From Chloroflexota bacterium (GTDB lineage: Bacteria; Chloroflexota; Limnocylindria; Limnocylindrales; CSP1-4): a stretch of 13,700 nucleotides of DNA. Under the pieces are notes generated by a model. The model was given only the letters and a program-made list of their open reading frames with translations. It did no database searches and had not been told where the DNA came from. Made by a program: the position numbers and the translations under genes. This document shows positions 1-6,513 of the stretch, one piece after another (the first letter of the stretch is position 1; every line of letters starts with the position of its first letter). The DNA lies in contig JAOUEG010000023.1 in the NCBI GenBank assembly GCA_029858845.1, positions 1-13,700 of the forward strand. The letters run 5' to 3'.

Positions 1-1
1 G

Positions 2-1522
2 ATCCGTCAGATCGGCCTGATGAAGGCCGTGGGGGGCAGCGACCCGCAGATCGCCGGCATCTACTTCGCGCTCGTGCTCGCCTACGGCCTCCTGGCCCTT
101 GCCATCGCGGTTCCGGCGGGAGCCCTCGGAGCCTTCGGCCTGACCAGCCTGGCCGCGAGCCTTCTGAATTTCGACGTCACGGACCCGCTCGTCCCACCCG
201 ACGTCGTGGCCGTCCAGGTCGCGATCGGCCTGCTCGTGCCGCTCGCCGCGGGCGCGATCCCCGTCTGGCGTGGCGTCAGGATGACGGTCAGGGAAGCCAT
301 CCGCGACAGCAGCGGCGCGGACCACTACGGGCATGGCCGGCTCGATGGTCTCCTGACGCGGCTACGCGGCCTGTCGCGGCCCGCCCTTCTGTCCATCCGG
401 AACACGTTCCGACGCAAGGCCCGGCTGGCCCTCACCCTGACGGCCCTCGCCCTGGGGGGGACCGTGTTCATGACGGTCTTCACGGTCAGGGATTCGCTCT
501 ACTCCACCCTGGACGACACGGTCCGCTACTTCAACTATGACGTCCAGATCGAGCTCGCCGATCCCGCGCGCGCGGCGACGGTGGTCGCGGAGGCGCTCCG
601 GACCCCGGGCGTCGTCGTTGCCGAGCCGTGGCGGTTCTCCAGCGGCCAGCGCATCCGCCCGGACGGGACCGAGAGCCCGGCTCGGGTCATGTTCGGACTG
701 CCGCCCGGCGCCACGACGGTGCGCCCCGTCGTGCTGGAGGGCCGCTGGCTGCTCCCCGGCGAGGGCAACGCCCTGGTCGCCACGAACAACCTGTTCGGCG
801 ATGAGGCGGACCTGGAGGTCGGCGACGAACTGACCCTGCGGATCCAGGGGCGAGACACCACGTGGACCCTGGTCGGGATCGTCGAGTCACCGACGTTCGC
901 GCCGTTCCTGTATGTCGGGTCCGACGCTCTCGAACGGACGCTCGGCGACGTCGGACGCGTCGGCATCGTCATGATCGGAACGGATGACCACAGCGCGGCG
1001 GGCCAGGCCCGTATCGGGACCGCCGTGCGCGACCGGCTCGAGGCCGCCGGGATCGGGGTCGCCGCCACGACCTCCACGAGCGACGTCACGACGACCCTGT
1101 TCACGGCGTTCGACACGCTCGTCCTCTTCATCTCGGTGATGGCCGTGCTCCTTGGGCTGGTCGGCGGGCTCGGACTTGCCGGCACGATGACCATGAACGT
1201 CGTCGAGCGCTCGCGCGAGATCGGGGTGATCCGGGCGATCGGCGCGAACGATCAGGCCGTGCTCCTGATCTTCCTGGCGGAGGGTCTGCTCATCGGTTTC
1301 ATCGCCTGGATCCTGGGGGCGCTCCTGTCGCTGCCGCTGAGCTTCGTATTGTCCGACGCCCTGGGTCAGGCCTTCGTCCAGCGTCCGTTGGACTACCAGG
1401 TCTCCTGGTCAGGCGTCATGCTGTGGTTCGTCGTCGTCTTCTGGCTGTCCGCTGCAGGGAGCATCCTGCCGGCCTGGCGGGCATCCCGGATCACCGTTCG
1501 AGAGGTTCTGGCATACGAATGA
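2..1522 (+). CDS. ABC transporter permease, MacB/FtsX type (5' end missing)
   Basis: This is the membrane subunit of an ABC exporter of the MacB/LolC/FtsX superfamily. The family uses cytoplasmic ATP hydrolysis to drive mechanical work on lipids, peptides or lipoproteins outside the membrane. The reading frame is open from base 2 to the TGA at 1520-1522, so the N-terminus lies upstream of the window and 506 residues are visible. They start inside the first FtsX core (RQIGLMKAVGG), followed by hydrophobic segments. A new membrane anchor comes at about residues 142-160. Next is an extracytoplasmic domain of roughly 200 residues, then a second FtsX domain (about 370-506) that repeats the motif as REIGVIRAIGA. 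Duplicated FtsX domains in one chain mean a single polypeptide can supply both halves. The stop overlaps the start of the fusion-protein gene (ATGA), so the two are surely co-translated. The ATPase partner is expected upstream. The substrate cannot be told. Confidence 0.9.
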   Translation: MRQIGLMKAVGGSDPQIAGIYFALVLAYGLLALAIAVPAGALGAFGLTSLAASLLNFDVTDPLVPPDVVAVQVAIGLLVPLAAGAIPVWRGVRMTVREAIRDSSGADHYGHGRLDGLLTRLRGLSRPALLSIRNTFRRKARLALTLTALALGGTVFMTVFTVRDSLYSTLDDTVRYFNYDVQIELADPARAATVVAEALRTPGVVVAEPWRFSSGQRIRPDGTESPARVMFGLPPGATTVRPVVLEGRWLLPGEGNALVATNNLFGDEADLEVGDELTLRIQGRDTTWTLVGIVESPTFAPFLYVGSDALERTLGDVGRVGIVMIGTDDHSAAGQARIGTAVRDRLEAAGIGVAATTSTSDVTTTLFTAFDTLVLFISVMAVLLGLVGGLGLAGTMTMNVVERSREIGVIRAIGANDQAVLLIFLAEGLLIGFIAWILGALLSLPLSFVLSDALGQAFVQRPLDYQVSWSGVMLWFVVVFWLSAAGSILPAWRASRITVREVLAYE

Positions 1523-2517
1523 GCGCCCCACCAGCTCCCGCAGGCCGCAGCGATCGACGGCTCATGGCCGCCCTGATCGGCGCCGTCGCGATCACCATCG
1601 GCGCCGTCGCGATCGTCGTCGGCCCGGGCCTGACCAGCCCCTCGCCCGGCGCGACCCCCGGATCCACCCTCCCGCCCATCGAGGTCGCGGATCAGGTGGT
1701 GGCGGATGGCCGGGCCGTGCCCGTCAGGGCCGTCGAGCTGGCCATGGATGCGCCCGCCAAAGTCATTTCCGTCCCGGTCGCGCTGGGGCAGGAGGTGGGT
1801 GCGGGAGACCTCCTGGTGCGAATGGACTCGCAGGCCATCGACGCCGAGATCGCCGGGGCTACGAGCGCCGCAGAGGCTGCCAGGGCGCGCACCGCCCAGG
1901 CCGATGCCGCCGTGACCCAGGCCGAGGAGCAGGTGAACGTCGCCGAAGCGAATCTCGAGCGGGCGACCGCGACGCTGGAGACGGCGCGCGATCGGAACGT
2001 CGGCGAGGATGCGGCGGTCGCGGGCCGCGATGCAGCGCGGGCACAGGTGCGTGCCGCCAGGGCCGCGGTCCTGGGCGCCCAGGAGGCGGCCAAGGCGGCA
2101 GCGGCTGAGGCCGATCGCGCCGCGTCCGCGGTGGCGTCGCTCGGCCTCACCAGGGACGGTCTTTCGCTGTCGGCCCCCTTCGCCGGCACGGTCGCGTCGC
2201 TGGATGTCACGGTCGGTCAGCAGGTGCCTGCCGGCGTGCCGGTCGTCCGCGTCGCCGACCTGCGTGCCTGGGAGTTCATCACAACGGATCTCGACGAGAG
2301 CGTGATCGCACGGATCCGGGTCGGTGACCCGGCAGTCGTCATCCTGGACGGCCTTCCCGATCGCCCGATCGCGGGAGCAGTGACACGGATCGGCACGTAC
2401 GGCCAGAATCGGCAGGGGAGCATCGTCTTCGAGGTCGTGGTGAGCCCTGATGGCGAGGTCCCGGATGGGGTGCGCTGGAACATGACTGCGACGATCCAGG
2501 TCAACCCCGGCGAGTGA
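1519..2517 (+). CDS. HlyD/MacA-type membrane fusion (adaptor) protein
   Basis: This is the adaptor subunit of the ABC exporter encoded just upstream. The start chosen is the ATG at 1519, which overlaps the permease stop as ATGA; an upstream in-frame start would run deep into the permease gene. The 332-residue product has one N-terminal membrane anchor (about residues 14-36). The first half of a barrel-sandwich (lipoyl-like) domain follows at about 58-105. A long Ala/Glu/Arg-rich coiled coil spans about 112-208. The second lipoyl half (SAPFAGTVASLDVTVGQQV) starts near 218, and a beta-barrel region runs to the end. This order is diagnostic of HlyD/MacA adaptors. In organisms with a single membrane, such proteins act as an extracytoplasmic extension of the permease rather than a bridge to an outer membrane. 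Operon position and stop/start overlap support a dedicated partner. The function class is sure and the cargo is unknown. Confidence 0.9.
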   Translation: MSAPPAPAGRSDRRLMAALIGAVAITIGAVAIVVGPGLTSPSPGATPGSTLPPIEVADQVVADGRAVPVRAVELAMDAPAKVISVPVALGQEVGAGDLLVRMDSQAIDAEIAGATSAAEAARARTAQADAAVTQAEEQVNVAEANLERATATLETARDRNVGEDAAVAGRDAARAQVRAARAAVLGAQEAAKAAAAEADRAASAVASLGLTRDGLSLSAPFAGTVASLDVTVGQQVPAGVPVVRVADLRAWEFITTDLDESVIARIRVGDPAVVILDGLPDRPIAGAVTRIGTYGQNRQGSIVFEVVVSPDGEVPDGVRWNMTATIQVNPGE

Positions 2518-3266
2518 TGATCCGCGCCCGGATCCGTCTGCGCCTCCTTGCGCTCGCCGCGATGATCTCGCTGGCCGCCTGCGGCGGACCCTCCCCCGGG
2601 ACCGCCTCGCCGCGGCCCGCGGGTCTCGCGGCCAGTCCCCCACCGGCCAGCCTCCCGACGCCGACGCGGCCGACCCGCCAGGCTCCGAGCCCGACGCTCA
2701 CCGCGGCGGCCGTCCTGCCATCGGGCTCCAGCGAGGCCGCCATCGACGAGGCGGGGATCACCCTGCCTCTCCCCGATGGCTGGCAGCGACTGGGCGCGGC
2801 AGATCTCGGCGACCCCGCGGTCCGCGATGGGCTGGCAGCGGACTATCCCGGTGCCTCCGCCATGTTGGATGCGGCCGATGCCGTCAGTGGGCGGGCCGAC
2901 CTTGTGTTCCTGGCCGTGGCCCCGACGGGACAGGGGGCAGGCACCGCACCGGCCAACGTGGCCGTCCTCACCTCGCAGCCGCCAGTCTCCGGCCTGCTCC
3001 TGGACATCGCGTCCGGCTTCATCGACGGCGGCTTCCAGGATGCCCTTGGCGTGGGTGAGCCCGAGCGCACGCGCCTCGACACACCGGTCGGAGAGGCCAT
3101 CAGGCTCGAGTACGCCATGCCGGTCGCCGGCAGCGCGGGACTGCTCATGGTCGCCTGGGTCATCGGTGCGCCGGACGCGACGCTCCTGGTGACGGCGATG
3201 ACGCCGGCCGGGTCCATCAGCGGCTTCGATCCGGACGCTATGATTGCCGGGGCACAGGCTCGATGA
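2517..3266 (+). CDS. Putative lipoprotein linked to the ABC exporter
   Basis: This is a secreted, lipid-anchored protein of 249 residues with no family I can name firmly. The start is taken as ATG 2517, which overlaps the preceding stop as TGATG; a GTG three bases earlier is the alternative. The N-terminus has several Arg residues, a hydrophobic stretch and a clear lipobox (SLAAC, Cys22). A Pro/Ala/Ser/Thr-rich tether runs to about residue 75. The remaining ~175 residues begin with a motif of the kind ITLPLPDGWQ and end in alternating hydrophobic strands. This resembles the PsbP/Mog1/LpqN-like alpha/beta fold found in actinobacterial lipoproteins, but that is a guess from pattern. Gene order (permease, adaptor, lipoprotein, all overlapping) says it works with the exporter at the outer face of the membrane. 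It could be a substrate-binding accessory or the exported lipoprotein itself. Confidence 0.75.
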   Translation: MIRARIRLRLLALAAMISLAACGGPSPGTASPRPAGLAASPPPASLPTPTRPTRQAPSPTLTAAAVLPSGSSEAAIDEAGITLPLPDGWQRLGAADLGDPAVRDGLAADYPGASAMLDAADAVSGRADLVFLAVAPTGQGAGTAPANVAVLTSQPPVSGLLLDIASGFIDGGFQDALGVGEPERTRLDTPVGEAIRLEYAMPVAGSAGLLMVAWVIGAPDATLLVTAMTPAGSISGFDPDAMIAGAQAR

Positions 3267-3354
3267 GGGGCCCGCTGCCCCGGAGGTGGCAATCCAAGCG
3301 CCCGGTCCGGTCGAAGAGTCATCGGAACGCATCGACCAAAGGAGACCCGAGCCC

Positions 3355-4218
3355 ATGACGACTTTCGCTGGAGACGTCGGCGACCGAGCAAACGACGGTG
3401 GCGCGTCGGCCACCCCGATCCCGGAAGCGAAGAGTCGCTCCCTCCGCCGCTGGAATCGATTCCTCACCTTCGCGCACGGTGCCCAATTCCTGGCGATGAT
3501 CGCCATCTCCAGCACGGCGAGGGTCTTCGAGCCGATCGTGCCCACGGTCAAGCCGATCATCGAGAACGGGCAGTTCACGGGGATCGAGCCGTCCAGCGTG
3601 ACGCTCTTCTCCATCCCACTGGCGTACGTCATCGCCTCGTTCCTCCTGATGAGCGCGATCGCCCACGCATCGGCCGGCTGGCTCGTGCGCGGCCGATATG
3701 AGGCGTACCTGGCGCGCGGCATCAACCCGCTCCGGTGGATCGAGTACTCGTTCTCGTCCACGGTGATGATCATCGCCATCGCCTACATCAGCTACATCAC
3801 CGACCTCCCGGCCCTGGTCGCGATCGCCGGCGCCAACGTCGCGATGATCCTGTTCGGCTGGAGCATGGAGGCCGCCAACGAGGGCCGGCTGGAGACGGGC
3901 CAGAAGGTCGACTGGAAGCACTTCATCTTCGGCTGCATCGCCGGGATCGCTCCCTGGATCGGGATCTTCTCGATCGTCTGGGCGTACTCGGCCCAGGAAG
4001 GCCTGCCTGCCGACGCCGGGATCCCCGCCTTCGTCTACGTGATCATCGCCAGCCTGTTCGTGGCCTTCAACATCTTCGCGATCACGATGATCCTGCAGTA
4101 CCGGAAGGTCGGCCGCTGGAGCGACTACCTCTACGGCGAGAAGACGTACATGATCCTGAGCCTGGTCGCGAAGTCGCTGCTGGCCTGGCAGGTCTGGTCG
4201 GGCACGCTCCAACCCTAG
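3355..4218 (+). CDS. Heliorhodopsin
   Basis: This is a retinal-binding, light-sensing membrane protein of the heliorhodopsin family, which has an inverted topology (N-terminus in the cytoplasm) compared with type-1 rhodopsins. The start at ATG 3355 has a good ribosome binding site, AAAGGAG at 3338-3344, 10 nt upstream. The 287-residue product has seven membrane spans at about 36-54, 83-107, 124-147, 151-171, 188-212, 223-249 and 261-283. Lys273 in the last span (SLVAKSLLAW) is the expected Schiff-base lysine. Glu130 in span 3 (RWIEYSFSS) is the expected counterion. His41, His104 and Ser269 match the cavity histidines and the serine four residues before the lysine in the type protein 48C12 (H23, H80, S237). 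Basic residues before span 1 (KSRSLRRWNR) fit a cytoplasmic N-terminus. No ion-pumping motif is expected; the family has slow photocycles and probable signalling roles. It sits 88 bp behind the ABC-exporter operon and a terminator-like hairpin follows it. No retinal-synthesis gene is in the window. Confidence 0.95.
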   Translation: MTTFAGDVGDRANDGGASATPIPEAKSRSLRRWNRFLTFAHGAQFLAMIAISSTARVFEPIVPTVKPIIENGQFTGIEPSSVTLFSIPLAYVIASFLLMSAIAHASAGWLVRGRYEAYLARGINPLRWIEYSFSSTVMIIAIAYISYITDLPALVAIAGANVAMILFGWSMEAANEGRLETGQKVDWKHFIFGCIAGIAPWIGIFSIVWAYSAQEGLPADAGIPAFVYVIIASLFVAFNIFAITMILQYRKVGRWSDYLYGEKTYMILSLVAKSLLAWQVWSGTLQP

Positions 4219-4244
4219 GTCGCCGGGTCGCGGGGCCCCAGCCG

Positions 4245-4263
4245 GGTCCAGGTTTCCTGGACC
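4245..4263. terminator. Perfect 8-bp hairpin between convergent genes
   Basis: The sequence GGTCCAGG-TTT-CCTGGACC forms a perfect 8-bp stem with a 3-nt loop. It lies 26 nt after the heliorhodopsin stop and 35 nt from the stop of the oppositely oriented oxidoreductase gene. It is symmetrical, so it could end transcription from both sides. A second GC palindrome (GGGGCCCC, 4233-4240) sits just before it. There is no T-tract, which is common in GC-rich genomes, so calling it a terminator is inference from structure and position. Confidence 0.55.
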
Positions 4264-4298
4264 ACGTCAGGAATGCCATCGTGGCCCGCTGACACGCC

Positions 4299-5192
4299 TC
4301 AGGCGACCTCGACCCCGGCGGCCCGGGCGTCCTCGACCAGGGACTCGAGGGCCTCGTCCGTCTGTGCCGCGGCCTGCACCAGGCCCATCACGCGGCTGAC
4401 GCCGAGCTCGCGGAGGGCGGCGAGGTAGTCGATCCGGGCCGCGCCCGCCTCGTTGATGTCGCCCCACCAGAGGTGGACGGAGACGGGCAGCGTGGCCGGG
4501 TCGCGGCCGATCTCCTCGCAACGGCTCCGGATCACGGGCAGCGCCTCCGCCACCTCGACTGCGGACATCCCGTCCAGGTTCAGCTCGTCGGCGTACGTCG
4601 CGGCGAGTCGCCAGGTCACGTTGGGACCGTTGCCGCCGACCATGATCGGGACGCGCGGGCGCTGGACCGGCTTGGGCACGTTGCGCGCGTCGGTGACGCG
4701 GCTGTGGTGACCATCGAACGTCGCGTGCTGATGCCGATCGCCGGCCAGCATGGCGGTGATGACGCCCAGGTCGTCGGCGAGCCTCGCCAGCCGCTCCTTC
4801 GTCTCGGGGAAGCCGTAGCCGTACGCCAGCCACTCATCGCGCTTCCAGCCGGCTCCGATCCCGAGCTCCATCCGGCCGCCGCTGATGGCATCCATGGTCG
4901 CGATCATCTTCGCCGTGAGGGCCGGATTGCGGAACGCCGCGCAGATGACGATGTGGCCGAGGCGGACGCGCTCCGTCAGGGCGGCCAGCGCGGCCAGCGA
5001 TGAGAACGATTCGAAGGTGATCTCGTCGGTCGGCCTGGGCACGGTGTGGAAGTGGTCGAACAGCCAGATCGACTCGAACCCGAGCCGCTCGGCCTGGCGG
5101 GCGACCTCCGTGGTCCGCCGCCACGCGTCCAGGGTCTCCCAGCCGTCGTACTCGCCGGTCCACCCCTGCGGGACGATCGCACCGATCCTCAT
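4299..5192 (-). CDS. LLM-class (luciferase-like) F420-dependent oxidoreductase
   Basis: This is a TIM-barrel oxidoreductase of the bacterial luciferase-like monooxygenase superfamily, in the subgroup that normally uses reduced coenzyme F420 for hydride transfer. The start chosen is the ATG at 5192. It begins MRIGAIVPQGW as in family members and has GGAGGT five nt upstream (5198-5203 on the plus strand). Longer in-frame starts read into a tandem repeat and would add a non-family N-terminus. The 297 residues contain the first barrel strand (1-8), ARQAERLGFESIWLFDHF at about 31-48, the hallmark SGGRMELGIGAGW at 104-116, and VPIMVGGNGP at 181-190. The C-terminal part is helical with a strand. The length fits the family. 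Substrate is not predictable; relatives act on alcohols, aldehydes, tetrahydromethanopterin or aromatic and nitro compounds. The gene is transcribed divergently from the pentapeptide-repeat gene and convergently with the heliorhodopsin, so it is probably monocistronic. Confidence 0.9.
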   Translation of the reverse strand: MRIGAIVPQGWTGEYDGWETLDAWRRTTEVARQAERLGFESIWLFDHFHTVPRPTDEITFESFSSLAALAALTERVRLGHIVICAAFRNPALTAKMIATMDAISGGRMELGIGAGWKRDEWLAYGYGFPETKERLARLADDLGVITAMLAGDRHQHATFDGHHSRVTDARNVPKPVQRPRVPIMVGGNGPNVTWRLAATYADELNLDGMSAVEVAEALPVIRSRCEEIGRDPATLPVSVHLWWGDINEAGAARIDYLAALRELGVSRVMGLVQAAAQTDEALESLVEDARAAGVEVA

Positions 5193-5223
5193 CCGACACC
5201 TCCGCCGCTCGCCGTCTGCCCAT

Positions 5224-5264
5224 GCTGGTGCGTTTGAACGCTGGTGCGTTTGAACGCTGGTGCT
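5224..5264. repeat. 16-bp direct repeat, 2.5 copies, with internal palindromes
   Basis: The unit GCTGGTGCGTTTGAAC occurs at 5224-5239 and 5240-5255, followed by a partial copy GCTGGTGCT from 5256. Each junction makes GCGTT-TG-AACGC (5230-5241 and 5246-5257), a 12-bp palindrome with a 2-bp centre, so two such palindromes are 16 bp apart. The array lies between the divergent starts of the oxidoreductase (5192) and the pentapeptide-repeat gene (5336). It is either an operator-like double site or a member of a dispersed intergenic repeat family. The sequence alone does not decide. Confidence 0.75.
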
Positions 5265-5335
5265 TCCCATGGTGACCGAAGGAGCCCGATCGGGTTCGCT
5301 CCATCGTCTGCTAGGCTCGGGCCCGATGGCCGAGC

Positions 5336-5974
5336 ATGACCGACCGAGGGCCGGACGCCGTGGCTGACCGACTGCACGGGGTGCCGCCGCCGCCGACGAC
5401 CTCGATCTTCGACGCCACCGCGTGGGGAGACGCGCCGTTCTCGGGAACGCGCCACGACGCGGTGCTGTTCGTCGGGACGGATCTGTCCGACCAGGAAGTG
5501 CGGGGTGCGTCGTTCGCCGACTGCACCTTCCGCGACGTCCGCTTCAACGCCTCGTCGCACATCGATTCCGCGTTCACGAACTGCACATTCGTGCGCTGCT
5601 CCTTCTTCGACGCGACATTCACCCGGTGCAAGCTGGTCGGCAGCATGTTCGACGGCTGCACGCTCACGCTCGTCGCGGTCGACGGCGGGGACTGGTCGTT
5701 CGTGGGCCTGCCGGGTGCCGACCTCAGGGAGGCCTCGTTCACCGGAGTCCGGATGCGCGAGGTGGATCTCACCGGCGCGAGGCTTGACGGGGCAACCGTC
5801 CGTGATGTGGAGCTGGCCGGTGCGCTGCTGCACCGGGCGTCCTTCCAGGCGGCGGACCTGCGGGGCAGCGATCTCTCGACGCTCGACCCTCTCAACGCGG
5901 ACATCGCGGGGGCAAGGATCGACATCGCGCAGACGACCGTCATCGCAGAGGCCCTCGGGTTCAGGGTCGAGTAA
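5336..5974 (+). CDS. Pentapeptide-repeat protein (Qnr/MfpA-like)
   Basis: This 212-residue protein is built mostly of pentapeptide repeats, A(D/N)(L/F)XX, which fold as a right-handed quadrilateral beta-helix. Clear repeat stretches are GASFADCTFRDVRF and FTNCTFVRCSFFDATF in the first half, and GADLREASFTGVRMREVDL, ARLDGATVRDVEL and ASFQAADLRGSDL in the second. The break between the two halves and the C-terminal cap ending AEALGFRVE resemble the Qnr/MfpA group, whose members mimic DNA and bind gyrase. Their length (about 180-220 residues) also fits. Gyrase binding is inference, since many pentapeptide proteins have other or unknown roles. The start is the ATG at 5336. It has no convincing Shine-Dalgarno site, and a -10-like TAGGCT lies at 5312-5317. 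An ATG at 5326 is out of frame and stops after 13 codons. A GTG at 5360 is a possible later start. The gene stands alone on the plus strand. Confidence 0.85.
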   Translation: MTDRGPDAVADRLHGVPPPPTTSIFDATAWGDAPFSGTRHDAVLFVGTDLSDQEVRGASFADCTFRDVRFNASSHIDSAFTNCTFVRCSFFDATFTRCKLVGSMFDGCTLTLVAVDGGDWSFVGLPGADLREASFTGVRMREVDLTGARLDGATVRDVELAGALLHRASFQAADLRGSDLSTLDPLNADIAGARIDIAQTTVIAEALGFRVE

Positions 5975-6007
5975 TCGCGCCGGATGGTCGGCGTCGCACG
6001 ATGGTCC

Positions 6008-6029
6008 TCCGATATCCGATGATGTCGGA
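6008..6029 (+). terminator. Hairpin downstream of the pentapeptide-repeat gene
   Basis: TCCGATAT-CCGATG-ATGTCGGA can form an 8-bp stem (one G-U pair) with a 6-nt loop, 33 nt after the pentapeptide-repeat stop. The G-U pair works only in RNA read from the plus strand, matching that gene. No T-run follows. It may end the transcript before the VOC gene, but the structure is modest and could be chance. Confidence 0.3.
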
Positions 6030-6102
6030 CGGTCCCGCCCGGCGGCGGTCCTGGACGGATCGGCAAGCTCCGAGGCGACGGCCATCAGCGAGGTGACGAG
6101 AC

Positions 6103-6513
6103 ATGCCCCAGATGGTCCAGGCGATGCGACTGGCCGTCACGACCGAGGATCACGACGCCGCGCTACGGTTCTACCGTGACGAGCTCGGCATGACCGAGCT
6201 CGGGAGCTTCACCTCGCCGGACGGAGGCCGGGTCGCCATCCTCGACGCGGGTCATGCGACTCTGGAACTGACCGACCCGCTCAACGCGGCGTACGTCGAC
6301 GCGGTGGAAGTCGGTAGCCGGGTCGCGGGCCCCGTCCGAGTGGCGTTCCAGGTCGGCGACGCGCGCGACGTGACGGCGCGCCTGGTGGGTGCCGGCGCTG
6401 TCCTCATCGCACCACCGACGGAAACGCCCTGGGGCTCCCTGAACGCACGGCTGGAGGGCCCGGCCGGGCTCCAGCTCACCCTGTTCCAGGAACTCGAGCC
6501 GGAGTTCGGCTAG
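6103..6513 (+). CDS. VOC superfamily (glyoxalase/bleomycin-resistance fold) protein
   Basis: This is a small single-domain protein of 136 residues with the paired beta-alpha-beta-beta-beta units of the vicinal-oxygen-chelate fold. The first module is MRLAVTTEDHDAALRFYRDELGM with its strands. The second is PVRVAFQVGDARDVTARLVGAGA, then the typical W-G-S-L and a final strand ending LQLTLFQE. A Glu in that final strand is where many VOC enzymes place a metal ligand. The usual N-terminal His is replaced (MRLAVTT), so metal-dependent catalysis is doubtful, and it may be a binding or resistance-type member. The start ATG 6103 has AGGTG seven nt upstream (6091-6095). Its TAG stop directly abuts the stop of the convergent LtrA gene with no spacer. 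Substrate is unknown. Confidence 0.85.
   Translation: MPQMVQAMRLAVTTEDHDAALRFYRDELGMTELGSFTSPDGGRVAILDAGHATLELTDPLNAAYVDAVEVGSRVAGPVRVAFQVGDARDVTARLVGAGAVLIAPPTETPWGSLNARLEGPAGLQLTLFQELEPEFG

Noticed and set aside
1393..2643. Second long minus-strand open frame
   Set aside because: It is a shadow of the adaptor gene; the Arg/Asp/His-rich composition is typical of antisense frames in GC-rich DNA.
2217..3779. Long minus-strand open frame opposite the adaptor, lipoprotein and heliorhodopsin genes
   Set aside because: It is a GC-rich antisense frame with Arg/Gly/Pro-rich, low-diversity translation. It spans three well-supported genes and has no recognisable domain.
5193..5270. Longer N-terminus for the F420-type oxidoreductase
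   Set aside because: It would read through the 16-bp tandem repeat. The ATG at 5192 has a strong ribosome binding site and matches where the family begins.
5326..5367. Short open frame (13 codons) before the pentapeptide-repeat gene as a leader peptide
   Set aside because: It has no ribosome binding site, regulatory codon run or attenuator-like structure; the out-of-frame overlap is probably accidental.
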